Positions 11,380 through 22,617 of a stretch of 64,000 nucleotides of DNA are shown one piece after another. Origin of the DNA: Pezicula radicicola (lineage: Eukaryota > Ascomycota > Leotiomycetes > Helotiales > Dermateaceae); NCBI GenBank assembly GCA_003008705.1, contig PDUO01000042.1:312057-376056 (forward strand), given 5' to 3'. The notes below the pieces were generated by a model. That model had not been told where the DNA came from. It saw only the letters and a list, made by a program, of their open reading frames with translations, and searched no databases. Made by a program: the position numbers and the translations under genes. Within the stretch, counting starts at the first letter, position 1; each line of letters opens with the position of its first letter.

Positions 11380-13766
11380 ATGGATTCTGGGGATGCTCAA
11401 CGACACCTGTCAATGAGCGACAGAGGGGGCTCCGTCGACGCAAGCAGTCCGGCAAACGGGCAGGCGGCCCCAGGAAGCTCAATCAAGCTCAAGCGTGCTC
11501 CTGTAGCTTGCAAGAGATGCCGTCGTCTGAGAGGGAAATGTGTTCACGAGAGTGCACGACCTCCGTGCGCGGCTTGTCGTCTTGCTGGTCCCGTTGAAGC
11601 TGCTGAATGGTAAATATTTCTATCATGTTTACACCCTGCATGGGAGCATTGGCTAATTCTCCCAATCAAGTCTTTTCCCAGCACGTGGAGAGAAGGGCCC
11701 TGATAGGGACTTCCGTCGAAAGAGAACGAAGAAGTCTGATGCCGTCCCTCAAGATGGCTCAGATGTGGGGAGAACAACAGCAACTCGTTCTCCCGAGGTA
11801 CAGAGATCTTTTAGAACGCCAACTTCAAATGTCGGTGGTTCCCCTGGCTCGTCAAGCGGATGGGATCTTCTCCCACCTCATCTAGAGGTGCTTGAAGGTT
11901 GCAAAATCTTCACCACATCCTTCTTCCAGTTGGGTTTCATACCAAAAGCCCTCTTCTTGGAGCAACTTGCCGAAGACAGAGAGTCAGTCAACGTTTTTTT
12001 GATACTAGGCATTCTTAGCCTTTCCGGTCGATTTACGCCAAGTCTGGTTCGACGATATGGCAGCCAAGCCAAAGTCACTGAATTTTTCTTGAGTCAAGCT
12101 GCAAATTTAGTACCGTATGAAATGTATCAGCCTTCGTTGGAGCGTCTCCAAGCATTCTTCCTTTTAGCTATTGCGGAGTGGGGAAATGAAGATAAAAATC
12201 GGTCTTGCATTCACATGGCCATTGCAGTAAAAATGGCAGGGCTTCTTTGTTTGCACAAAGAGGAGACATACAGCCTCCCTGAAAATGCGACGTCCGATGA
12301 AGTGGTGAACTCAGAGAGGGCGAGGCGGACCTTTTGGATGTTGGAAAGTCAAGATAATCTTCACTCGGGACATAACACTCCAGCATCATTCTCTCTAGGA
12401 GACATCACAACTTTGCTTCCCTGCGAAGAAAGCGACTTCGCTTTTGGACTTGTTCCTCGAGAAAGAGCTGCCCTTCCAGGAACGCGAGCCGCGATGGCTA
12501 ATCCTGCTTTGACAGCAGTGCCTTCACGATCGCTTTTCGCTAGCCTAATCCAGACTCATAACTTATGGGGACAGGTAGCACGGCGCGCTTGCCGCAATGA
12601 TTCTGGTGTGGCTGGAGCTGATCGTGAGCCCTGGGATAGTTCAAGTGAATATGTGCGTCTTACAGTCGCATTACAGCAATGGGGCGAGCAGTTACCCAAG
12701 AGACATCAGTGGTCAGTGTGGAACTTACGAGGCTACAAAGCTGAGGTACTAGATTTGGCATACCTTTCCGTGGTAATGCCCCTGCGTATGAGCAATATCG
12801 TTGTCAGAAGAGTGCATTTAGAAGCGTCAGTATTCAATCCCATCCTTGTTATATATGTTATGCTGATACCAGAATAGGATCATGGCATCAATGCTAGGTG
12901 CTTCCGGAGATAGCAACTCTCCACAAGCCAAGTTCTGGGAGAACATGTCGTACGAATTATTCTCGAATGTTCTCGGATTATATGAACAAATTGACGCCTT
13001 CTTCTCTCATCGCTCAAGCGACGAAGGATTTCCTGCTATGATTGTCTTTTGTGTATATATCTGTGGATCGTTGGCTTGTCACTTGTGGAAGTGGCCACAA
13101 ATTTGCCCTTACTATGCAAATGAAGCAGAGGGTGTACTCCACCGTTCACTAGAGATTCTAGAAACGCTTCAATATGCTTGGCCATTAGCGATGCGCGTGA
13201 GTACCTAACGACGTATGTTTTGCCTTTATCTAAAATGTTATAGTGGGCACGGTCACTTAGAACCGTAGCGACTCCATCAATGGCCACCGGTGCCCCGCCG
13301 CTTAATACAGTGGCCTCACAAGAGCAGTTTTTCAGTCTTGCTGTAAGTCGGCCCTCATTTTAATCCCCCAGGAAACATAAACTAATAACTTCAGGACGGC
13401 GTGACCCAGAGGCCCAGCGCTAGGGCAATGCAGGGTCTTCCTCGCATGGGAGGCATCTCCCAAGGAGGATCACTATCACAGGGTCCTGAGACCAGTGCCG
13501 GCAATCTCGAAATGCTGAGTAACCTGGCCGTACGAATAGACCAGCGAGCAGATGAGCAGCAGCAGCAGCAGCAGCAGCAGCATATAATGAATACAAATAG
13601 ATACCAGCACCAGGAACAGCATCAGCAATGTGAAGAAGAGGATGTGAATGCCAGTATGAACATGAACATGAATCTGGGGGTGGGCATTCTTCCCATGGAT
13701 GATTTCGAGGCGGAGCTCACGGCATTCTTACAGGGTGAGGTTCACCTTGGAATTTTGAATGATTAG
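11380..13766 (+). CDS. Zn2Cys6 transcription factor with fungal-specific (MHR) domain
   Basis: Exons 11380-11609, 11671-12825, 12878-13196, 13244-13342 and 13395-13766 give 724 aa. The binuclear zinc cluster lies at residues 44-77: CKRCRRLRGKC, then Cys63, Cys66 and Cys77. The sixth Cys is created by splicing across the first intron (TG|T), which confirms that junction. The following FPARGEKGPDRDFRRKR is a basic linker. The middle region is a fungal-specific transcription factor domain with the ERARRTFWMLESQDN motif. The C-terminus has eight Gln codons (CAG)8 at 13557-13580 and an acidic end, a likely activation region. It is nuclear. By position it probably controls the P450, reductase and dioxygenase-like genes; this is inference from clustering and shared promoter motifs. 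Confidence 0.9.
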
Positions 13767-14138
13767 GATTACGACATTGGCGTTTTGGTTAGACGGCTTC
13801 TTTTGCAAGACTCTGGCCTCGGTACAAGGAGTTTGGTATACCGGGCTAAAGTCCCTTGTTTTACTCATAAGAAATACATGTACGGCTAATATGCTTATGT
13901 AAAACACGTTACACTCTCACCAAACTTTAGCCAATTATGGAGGGGAAACAAAACAAGGCGTATTGTGTATGCAGCCGCACCTATTCGAGAAAGGCGCTTA
14001 CACAACCTCATCTACAAGAACTTCGATTTTCTCAGGCTGTTTTCTATCATCATTACATGGTCTACCAGTCGAGCTAAAAGCAATATTTCATTGCTTTGTT
14101 CACTCTCGCATAGTCCGTTGAGACATCTCATTTTCGCA
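13767..14138. other. Intergenic
   Basis: This is 3' flank of the Zn2Cys6 gene and the remnant promoter of the decayed gene that follows. I see nothing else. Confidence 0.4.
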
Positions 14139-16596
14139 ATGTCAGCCCCCTCAGCCTCACTGCCAGCGCTGCTAGCCAAATTTTAGAAGGATGTCTCTTT
14201 CTGAAGAGCTTCACAAACGACGCTAAGAATTCGTCTAAAGATATTCAACTCCTCCAGTCGCACCTAGAGACGATAACAGCATCGACAACAGACTTTCAAA
14301 CAATCCTTATTGAATATGAGCAGGATGGAATCATAGTGCAACCCACTTGCATTGCCGCACTTGAGGAGTGTGCAAATGTACTTAATGCATTGAAGGGAAG
14401 CATTCAGAAGGACCTCAATGTGTGCAGCAAAGGTGGGCCCGAATCTGTGGCAGAAGCTTCAGATAGCTGGAGGCAAGAATGACACAGAGAAGCAGTTGAA
14501 GCGCTTAGACAGAGCCAGCAGCAGCAGCCAACTAAGAGCCGCTCAAAGCAACATCATTACGTGAGTAATACCTAAGAGCTAAGAACCATCACCTGGGTAC
14601 CCTTCACATAGAGTTAATCAAACTACATTAACGAATGCGAGGGACTCTTGCTAATGTTTTCATAGTACAACACTGCACAGCCAAGGCAAAGCACAAATAC
14701 CACGAACATGACCCTTCAGCGGGTAGTACAACAAGGGAACGATGCTACAAAATCTTCAGATAGACTATTAGATCTTACCTCGAGATACTTTAAAAGCATC
14801 GACGGTCAGACGGAAGAGGTTTTATCTTCTTCCCACAAGACAGAATCTCTGATGTCTGACGGTTTCAGAGACACTGCCTGTCTTTTGCAAAACTTTGGGC
14901 TCGGAATGGAAGTCATGGTACGCAGCGCGTTACAAGAGCATTTGCAAGAGTTTAGATCTAGCTCTACTCGTGCGAATTCTAAAGACAAGGATGAGAAGAG
15001 AACTGGTATCACTTCAGAGAGAGCTAGCCTCTTATCATCTTCTGCTGGGCACATGATAAATTCCCCACGCCGCACTAAAACACAAACATACAGCAGTTAC
15101 TATAGGAACTTACTATTCAACCTAGAGATAATTAGTACTGTTGAAGTAGATTAACAGGACGCTAAAATCAATAAGCAAGTCGTTTCCAGCCATCATCGTC
15201 GCACGATATACCGGATTAACTTGAAGCTACCGTTCATCAAGAAAATCATCGAATTGGATCACAGAAACCTTGGACCATATTCTACTGGCTTTAATCTAAA
15301 ACTTCGCATAGCCCGCATGCATCCACGAGGAAGCTGTCACACAGGATGTTTATAGACTACGACGTCCAGGAATTTCAGAAATTGTTCGAACAGGGACTTA
15401 CCTCGCCATTAATCAGGACCAGTATAAAAGACCACTTTTGGACAAAAATTTTCAGCGCTGTTTTAATGACAGAGATTTCGACGTCAATGAAGACTCGATA
15501 ATTGACTGCTTCAGATTCCTAATCAAATGCCTAGGTGATGGTGGCCTAAGGTTGCAGCCATGGACAATTGAAAATGCATTGATATCTTGGAACAGTAGAA
15601 TGGCGGAGGCTAAGAAAGTTGGCGAGGCTGTGATGCGGCTAGCTATTCAGCACAGTGAAAATAATCCATTAGATGCTATTGGAATTGCAGGGTTTCTAAG
15701 TGTGGAAGGTAATAATCCTATTCATAAGCTCATTACCACGCAGGAGATTTGGCCATTCGACTGGGACGACTTAGATGCATTATCCGCGTTTGAAGATGAC
15801 TTTCCATCTCTTCGAGAAACAGACGGATGATATTGAAAGATTTGGAGGCCGAACAACTCAAAAATCTGGTTGGCTTGTCGAATTTCCGTTATGAGGTGGT
15901 GGTGCCCCCAATTTCAATCTACTAAAATGACAATATATATCCTATCCACGATCTCTTAGGGCTTGGCTCCCGGTCAAAGAAAAATGGCATTAAAATTGGG
16001 TGCAGAGCTCGGATTTCTGTTTTTCTTAACGCGGGCTGGAGTCCACGAACAATCAGTACCTTTGCCTTTTTTGAAAGATCTCCCGAACTTTGGCAGATGC
16101 TGTATGTATGGGAGCATCCAACGACTCCAACACGATATGCAATTGAGCTCAATTGCGTCGACATATGGATAAGTGCACTCCAGGAGGCCGGGTGGGAAGC
16201 GGCTGATATCACCGATCTTCTGGACGAGGAATATTATGTTGGAGTACTAGAGCTCTCTCGGGAAACCTGACTTTCATGTCTAGAGATGAATGTTGAGAGC
16301 GGTTTGTCGAAGATTTGTGCAAGGGTGCGAAAGAGCTCGTCGATATGTCAGATATTCAGGAACATATGCTAGCTTACAATCTCTGAATTTGGGACAGAAT
16401 TTTCTCCACGCACGAAGAAATCACCCAAGCTATTCAACAAGCATGGTCAATATATAATAGCCAGACATCGATGCCTGGAAGTTGGCTTGATAAGGAGGAA
16501 ATTCGCTTGATTCCGGGGGTGGATTTTCAGTTGCCTGAACGGGATCCTAACTTCAATCGAATAAATTGGAGCCCATACATTAAAGCCTCCAATTAA
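14139..16596 (+). pseudogene. Decayed fungal N-terminal domain / ankyrin-type gene
   Basis: Pieces of one long protein can be read in changing frames. The start MSA at 14139 runs into a frame break within the C-run at 14146-14150, after which LSLTASAASQILEG and TNDAKNSSKDIQLLQSHLE follow. A second break near 14440 is needed to reach NLWQKLQIAGGKNDTEKQLK and LDRASSSSQLRAAQSNIIT. A 149-codon open stretch is intact at 14708-15154, and another at 15438-15830. Later fragments include FIDYDVQEFQKLFEQGLTSP (about 15345) and FFLNAGWSPRTISTF. Order and content match the fungal proteins that have an N-terminal helical domain, a central coiled part and a C-terminal ankyrin-like part, often called STAND-associated. 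Several shifts and in-frame stops make it a pseudogene. The last readable exon ends in TAA at 16594-16596. Confidence 0.6.
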
Positions 16597-17272
16597 GGCA
16601 CAATGTCTTAATAGAGGAAGAAAATCCCCTTACTTTTCGATGCAATTTCCAAATGTTAAACTGAAGCATCACGATTTTAATGACTAGTAAGAAGAACAGA
16701 GGCAAGGAGCTAAGTAGAAGGAACGTTTATTCTGTAGACTATAGGTCTAGAACGTAGACCTGATTTCAATTTAGCTTAAGCTACCTTACTTAGAGAATAT
16801 CTTGATATTAACATATACTAGAATACCTTCTGTAATCTAGAGCGTGGTGTCATCCCCCTGTGTAACAGACGAATAGGGTAATGGTTAATACTCACAAACC
16901 TTGTGCACCTTCTAGCTTCTCTTCTATTCCTGATTTTGACACAGCTCATTTGGAACTGAGAGATAAGGCCAACTCTTTCTTAATATAGTGCTATATATCA
17001 CTATCGACAATCGAACTGGAAATCTCAAATGTAGATAATTGAGACTTCTATTGCGTCAAGACTATTGTTGATATTTTCCAAAATTTGGCTTGTAAACACT
17101 ATTTTGGATTTTGATCTTGCAATCGAAGCTCCACGAATGGGGCCATTATGGGACTTGACGCCAACAACTGTCTTCTTTCTATAAGGCGATAGCGCGTATA
17201 GCTCCGTTGCATATCCAAAATTTCCAGTGCTAAATTGGACTCCTAGATCTACGCAGGCTTTCGGAACCCTTT
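16597..17272. other. Intergenic, AT-rich
   Basis: No supported gene. An 83-codon frame on the - strand (17276-17025) abuts the stop of the F-box/PHD gene, but it has no recognisable domain and sits in AT-rich sequence. Confidence 0.4.
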
Positions 17273-18928
17273 TCATATCCTCGCCTCAGAACCCACATCA
17301 TCTAACCCAAAGGCAAGACCGCTCCACGACCCATCAAAAAGCACAACATAATCAATTTGATTGGGTGGCGTCGAAGTAAGATCGCGGTCCATCAATCTCA
17401 ACTCAGGTCGCATGACTGCCGGAGCCGAAACCCTCAACTGCAGGACTTTCTCATGCTTCCATATCATAACACGACATCCATCTGGTCTATCTCTTCGGCG
17501 ATTTACACGTCCGATAGCGCCCGGTATCAATTTCGGTCGAGCATCGGCTTGCTCTCTTAAGAGGCGACATTTGGAGCATATGTAGCACTCTTCTGGCTTA
17601 CGCTCACCCGGGTCTAGGCATTCTGAGTGTTGCCATACATAACAATCAGAACAGCACACTCCCTCCTTTCCCTCGCTATTGTTCCTCCTCCCACAACAAG
17701 GAATCGAAACGTCGAGGTGATGGATGGCCATGTTTGGAAGTTGCGGAAGAGAGGAGTAATACCAGTTCTCAACCACGAAGGAGGCCTGAGCAAATGAAAC
17801 GATATCATAAGGCGCGACGGCGTTGAGAACCATTCCAAGAACTTCCGTAGGAAGAGCTATGCTTGAAACTTCTCGCGCTGCAAGATTCCTTTCCCCTTCC
17901 TTAACGTAAGGAGATGTGAGAAAATACGTCAAGATGCGGAAACCAGCGGAGCATTCCGTTGCGGAGAAGTTGGTGAGCAGTGGGAATACAGCTGAACACT
18001 GTATCTTATCTGCCGAAACTTGGACGAAAGCGATGTCGCCTAGCGATATCAATATGCAGTTCGCTTCATTTCTTCTACCTTCTAAATGACCTACGAACTC
18101 CCTTGCTCGTGACACAGCGGCTGATATGGATGATGATGTCCCGAGATCCTCGCAAAGAATGACGAGAGACCCATGAAACCAGTAGATTTCTGTAGGAGGA
18201 CTGTCCCAGCCTGGAAAGGACTCAGCGCCTAGCGGTAGCTTTGCAATCTCGCATTCAGAGGATATTTCAAGGTCCCAAGCGGCAAAACGCAAGAACGCAT
18301 TACACAGTCTGCGGAAAAGGGTTGATGAAGGGTATTTCCAGGCTGTACGGTCATCGATGAAGAACCGCCACTGGTATACGAAGTCCATAAACATGCGGTA
18401 TTGAAGTTCATTCAAGGAGCTCGGTTGTCCAATCTCAGTCTCCCAATGCTCATACTCGTTCTCTATCTGCAGCGAACCTTGCCCTGTGGGTATGTCGAGA
18501 AGTGGATTGCTTCCATTCTGCAGCAAAGCCTCGATGCTCAAGTCTGAAGCCTCGTCGATTGAGTTAAGGCTGAGGCGCCTCATGCTCAGGGATAACCCCG
18601 TATCTTCGTCCCCTTCTTCGTGGTACCAGAACGAAACAGTCAAGTATGCTGAATCTAGGTCTAGTGTATAAACGTAATCGAGGTTCCGCCGAAGCGGGAA
18701 TGGAAATGGTATTGGCGTCGCTTTATCTGACTTCGTAGTGCCATCTTGAAAATCCTTCACCGTCAAATACGTGCATGTATCACCAGGAGAGCTAATTCGT
18801 CCACGCTTTTGGTGAATTTGATACCACTTCCCTGAATTGAAACGAGAGTTAGTTAAAGGTAGAAAAGCTAGTGAATTAGAAGGCAACGTACCCCCTCTAT
18901 GCACGTTCCAGAACCCTCGAGTGACCAT
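17273..18928 (-). CDS. F-box-like / PHD-type zinc finger protein
   Basis: Exons 18928-18892 and 18831-17273 give 531 aa. The intron is in frame if left unspliced (551 aa), but it has a GTACGT donor and a TTCAG acceptor and is probably removed. After a long N-terminal region of unknown fold, an F-box-like segment (ALPTEVLGMVLNAVAPYD, about residues 337-375) is followed by a cysteine-rich finger at about 391-434. The finger starts at IPCCGRR and contains CCSDCYVWQHSEC and CYICSKC, fitting a PHD (C4HC3-like) zinc finger. F-box proteins select substrates for SCF ubiquitin ligases, and PHD fingers bind histone tails or act as protein contacts. Combined, it is likely a ubiquitin-ligase adaptor of unknown target. 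It is divergent from the amidohydrolase gene across 640 bp. The assignment of both domains rests on motif reading only. Confidence 0.7.
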   Translation of the reverse strand: MVTRGFWNVHRGGTLPSNSLAFLPLTNSRFNSGKWYQIHQKRGRISSPGDTCTYLTVKDFQDGTTKSDKATPIPFPFPLRRNLDYVYTLDLDSAYLTVSFWYHEEGDEDTGLSLSMRRLSLNSIDEASDLSIEALLQNGSNPLLDIPTGQGSLQIENEYEHWETEIGQPSSLNELQYRMFMDFVYQWRFFIDDRTAWKYPSSTLFRRLCNAFLRFAAWDLEISSECEIAKLPLGAESFPGWDSPPTEIYWFHGSLVILCEDLGTSSSISAAVSRAREFVGHLEGRRNEANCILISLGDIAFVQVSADKIQCSAVFPLLTNFSATECSAGFRILTYFLTSPYVKEGERNLAAREVSSIALPTEVLGMVLNAVAPYDIVSFAQASFVVENWYYSSLPQLPNMAIHHLDVSIPCCGRRNNSEGKEGVCCSDCYVWQHSECLDPGERKPEECYICSKCRLLREQADARPKLIPGAIGRVNRRRDRPDGCRVMIWKHEKVLQLRVSAPAVMRPELRLMDRDLTSTPPNQIDYVVLFDGSWSGLAFGLDDVGSEARI

Positions 18929-19568
18929 GTCGGTGGCGCTGAAGTTGAGCTTGGATGCAGGCGCGCGCTTAGCCTGACGTCTAACGTAAGCGGTGCCTCG
19001 GACTCTAGTGAATCTTTATACTTCCACTTACTCTGTACTAATGTTGTTGAATACCTAATAGCCAATAGCTAAGTACGGATGTGTAGCTAAGCGAGTTAGT
19101 TACCTAGCTTCCGTTTCTAAGTATTTTGATCTGTAAGAAATTTGACGAGGCTAGCAAGGTACCAAAAACTATATTGGAATAAATATGAGGTACTTACCTA
19201 CCTAGCCAGTAAAAAGTAAACCTGCAAAACATATCTACCTAGGGGAAGCGAAGTTGTACCCTTCGTAGGTACGAAAGTACGCACAAAAAGGGACTTGCAT
19301 AGCATAGATAAATTAGGCGAGTTCCGAGTCCCGACGACCTCTTCCCTTCCCCCTCAAATTCCTTATCTAGACTCCAAACTAAACTACCCCACGCTTCGAA
19401 GTTCTACCTACGTAGTTACATTTCTCTTAGCAATCAAAAAAAACTAACAACCTAATACCTTCGATATAAACATATCTATATCCATTTAACTTCTCTTTTC
19501 ATAACTCAATCTCGTTACAAAACGTTACTGTATCCAAACAAGAGAAATTGAGAAAAAGAAAATCAAAA
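18929..19568. promoter_or_regulatory. Divergent promoter rich in TACCTA/TAGGTA elements
   Basis: This region, between the F-box/PHD gene and the amidohydrolase gene, contains repeated TACCTA or its complement: about 19050, 19100, 19195-19205 (overlapping pair), 19233, 19265 and 19405. The last 120 bases before ATG 19569 are pyrimidine- and A-rich, as in fungal leaders. Confidence 0.4.
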
Positions 19569-21264
19569 ATGCTCTTCACACACGCAACGATCATAACCGT
19601 CAATAAATCCCGAGAAATCATCCTCGATGGAGCTATTCGTGTTCACGAGAATCTAATCACAGATATCGATAAAACAGAAGTTCTTACTACAAAGTATAAG
19701 GATTCAGAAGACGATGAAAGAGAAGAAGTTATTAATCTTGAAGGAAGGATTGTGATTCCTGGGTTGATAAGTACGCATATGCATACGGCGCAGACTTTAT
19801 TACGGGGTGAGTGTTTTTATTGTCTATCTTCATTTCTTCAGGAGAGAGAGAGAGTAAGTGCTGATATTTAGAGGAAATGAAAAATAGGTGCGGCAGATGA
19901 TTTAGAATTAGTTTCTTGGTTATGTGAGAGGATCTGGGTGTTACAGGGGAATTTCACGGCCGAGGATGGGTATGCAGCTGCTAGGCTTAGTATTGCTGAG
20001 ATGTTGAGGAGTGGAACTACTTGTTTCCTTGAGAGTATGGTATGTTTTCCTCTTTCTTTCCTCTCTTCTTCTTGTTTTCTCCTGTTCTATTCCCACTTCC
20101 ACTTAACCTTTCTATCATGTATGGCTATAAACACAATATTAGAAAATGTACCTAACATCTACATGTAGTTCGCAGACCGTTATGGTTTCGATGGCCTCTG
20201 TCGTGCCGTACAAGAAAGTGGTATTCGTGGTTGTTTGGGGAAGATAGTTATGGATAGTGGTAAGTATGCAGGGGATCCGAAATGGGCTATGCATTCTGGA
20301 TTGATTGAGGATCGGGAGACTTCATTGCTAGGTGCTTTGGAGATGCATAGGATTTGGGATGGTACTGCTAATGATCGAATTCGTGTTTGGTTTGGGGCTA
20401 GGACTCCGGGTGGGTAAGTTGCTCGTGTTATCTCATTCAATATCTATGATTAAAGGTCTTGCAAGCCGCTAATTCATAGTGATGGCAAAAAGGGTTTCTG
20501 ATGCGCTGTACAAGGAGATGACTTCTCTCTCCAAAGAAAAGGGAATCCCGATTACGATGCATTGTGCCGAAGTTGCTGCTGATCGCGAATACTTCCAAAG
20601 TCTGAACCACACACCGATGTCATATTGCGACTCTGTTGGCCTTTTGGGTCCAAGTACTGTCCTAGTTCACATGGTTCATCTCGATGATTCAGATATCGCC
20701 AAACTGGCCGAGACAAAGACGCACGTTGCTCACTGCCCTACGTCAAACGCCAAACTCGCATCTGGTATTTGTCGGGTCCCTGAACTACTTGATGGAGGTG
20801 TCAACGTAGGACTTGGAACTGATGGAGCTCCTTGTAATAACACTTGCGATTTGTTGCAGGAGATGAAACTCGCTGGCATTATTCATAAAGCACAGAGTTT
20901 TAATCCGACTCTAGTTCCTGCCGAGACGGTGTTGGAAATGGCTACTATCAATGGTGCGGAAGCCCTTGGCTTAGGTGACTATATTGGGAGCTTAGAAGTC
21001 GGTAAGAAAGCTGACTTTGTGGCAATTGATATGAGGAAGGTTCATTTGCAGCCATGTTTTTCGCCGGTTAGTGCTGTAGTTTACAGTGCTACTGGTAATG
21101 ATGTGGAGATGGTTGTGGTGGATGGGAAGATTGTTGTTAAGGGTAGAAAGGTGTTGAGTATGGATGAAGAGGAAGTGTGGAGAGAAGGGGAAAGGAGAGG
21201 TAGAGAGGTTGTCGAGAGGGCTGGGTTGACGGAAAAGGTTAAGGGTAGGTGGCCCATCCGATGA
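19569..21264 (+). CDS. Amidohydrolase of the TRZ/ATZ (MTA/SAH- or guanine-deaminase-like) family
   Basis: Exons 19569-19806, 19888-20039, 20169-20413 and 20493-21264 give 468 aa. Metal-dependent TIM-barrel hydrolases of this group deaminate purines, pyrimidines or S-adenosylhomocysteine/methylthioadenosine, or remove chlorine or amino groups from triazines. The metal site is complete: the HMH pair in [13 protein letters not shown], the His in TMHCAEV, a further His in [13 protein letters not shown], and Asp in [11 protein letters not shown]. It ends with the usual small beta domain ([11 protein letters not shown]). The last acceptor is placed at AAAAAG (20492), which lacks a pyrimidine tract; it was chosen because it alone gives the conserved [14 protein letters not shown] reading. 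The upstream TAG at 20479 would break the frame. The protein is probably cytosolic. The substrate cannot be named. Confidence 0.88.
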
Positions 21265-21777
21265 ATGTCTAATTAGTTATGTACAGCTGTCTAAAGTATA
21301 ATTATTTTCACTCGAGTAAGTGAGTGTGGAATTGATGAATTAAGGAGAAAGTAAAAGACGTCGAGCACCTCTTGTGAATCAACTTAAGTTGTTGCATGAG
21401 CTACATCCAGTAAAAACAAAGACTATCAATATCATGACAGCGTCTCACAAAAATCAATTAAATAAAAAAGGTCAATTAAACGAGCTGTGAATAAAGTACA
21501 GTCCTATCACCCTGCTTGAAGTTTGACCCAATTTCTGGAGACAATACACAGCCGACATACTGAGCTACAATGTTGGACAAAGACATTTAAGTATCAAGCT
21601 CATAATTGTCTGATGCTTAGTCATGAAAATCCACACAGAGCCTAATCATACTACGCCATTGTCTAGATAAAAAAGTAAGTCATTACGCTTGGCTAAGAAC
21701 AGAGATGGAATCCTGGTGCTCTCGTGCTTACCGACAACAGATCGTGTTGGTAACAATCAACTTGAAATAGTGTGGGT
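21265..21777. other. Convergent intergenic region
   Basis: This is 3' flank between the amidohydrolase (+) and the AT-hook gene (-). It is AT-rich, and I see nothing in it. Confidence 0.4.
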
Positions 21778-22617
21778 TTAAGGCGATGGCGTCTCGAAAC
21801 GCAAGTTTGGTACTCTGTCGTGGATAGGACTAATGTGATCGCTGCCCGAGTCCTCAATCTCCGTCTTAACAGAAACCTTAGCGGACTTCTGCTGCCAGAG
21901 GCGTGCTCTCAAAGATGCTTCGACGGCACCCATTTTTCTGCTTATGGCTCTCGGCTGGAGCGGAGAGACTCCTATATAGCTTGTCAGCATGTATGCCCTG
22001 TAATTTTCAAGCCGAACCCCTTATGCAAAACTCACCTATCGCTGTACCTGTACCTTTCTCCACCATATTAAGTTTCTTCTTTGGGCCCTTAGCTCTCCCG
22101 CTTCCTGGAGCCCTCTTAACCTTATCTTTTGCTCCTTTCGGACGGCCACGTCTTGGGGCAGGTGCAAGTGGATGATCAACGACGATTTCTGAAGGATGGT
22201 CTGTTAGCAAGATCACATTTCATGGATATTCGAGATATTCAAGAGACTAATCTGGCTCCAAGGAACCAAGTTCTTGAATCAAGTTGAAGGCGGGTACGTA
22301 CCAAGCTGCTGATCACCCAGGGATAACGTCTTTGCTGAAGATAATTTCTTCAAGGGGGTAGTCCTTAGGAGAGTTGTCTTTGGTGGACTGGATTCGTTGT
22401 TCGTGGAGTTGGTTGGAGTCAGAAGCTTCTTGCATGCGTTCTCTAGCACCTCAACTTTTGCAGTGAGCATCCTAATTCTGTCACTCAGAGCAGCGAGCTC
22501 GACAGCGTTGTTAGTGACAGAAAGTCTGCCAGCCTTGAAGGATGTGCCATTCCTCGTAAAAGATGACTCCTTTCGCATCATCATCGGTGCCCCAGCAGCA
22601 GGCGTTCTCGTCTTCAT
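21778..22617 (-). CDS. Small AT-hook protein with predicted coiled coil
   Basis: Exons 22617-22302, 22188-22036 and 21971-21778 join in phase to 220 aa. The N-terminal half has a heptad-like helix (NAVELAALSDRIRMLTAKVEVLENACKK; only part of it may be coiled). The second exon encodes an AT-hook core RRGRPKG followed by a strongly basic run containing GSGRAKGPKKK, so minor-groove DNA binding in the nucleus is likely. The C-terminus is SLRARLWQQKSAKVSVKTE and an acidic/Ser stretch. ATG 22617 (MKTRTPAAG) is chosen; an in-frame ATG at 22851 would add 78 residues that look like untranslated sequence. No named homologue is recognised. It is probably a chromatin-associated protein of unknown target. 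Confidence 0.6.

Noticed and set aside
17000..17025. CAGTTCGATTG on the - strand as a possible T-loop
   Set aside because: No T-stem pairing and no A-box at a suitable distance.
17025..17276. 83-codon open frame just after the F-box/PHD gene on the - strand
   Set aside because: No domain, a different frame from the gene, AT-rich context, and no splice signal joining it to the gene.
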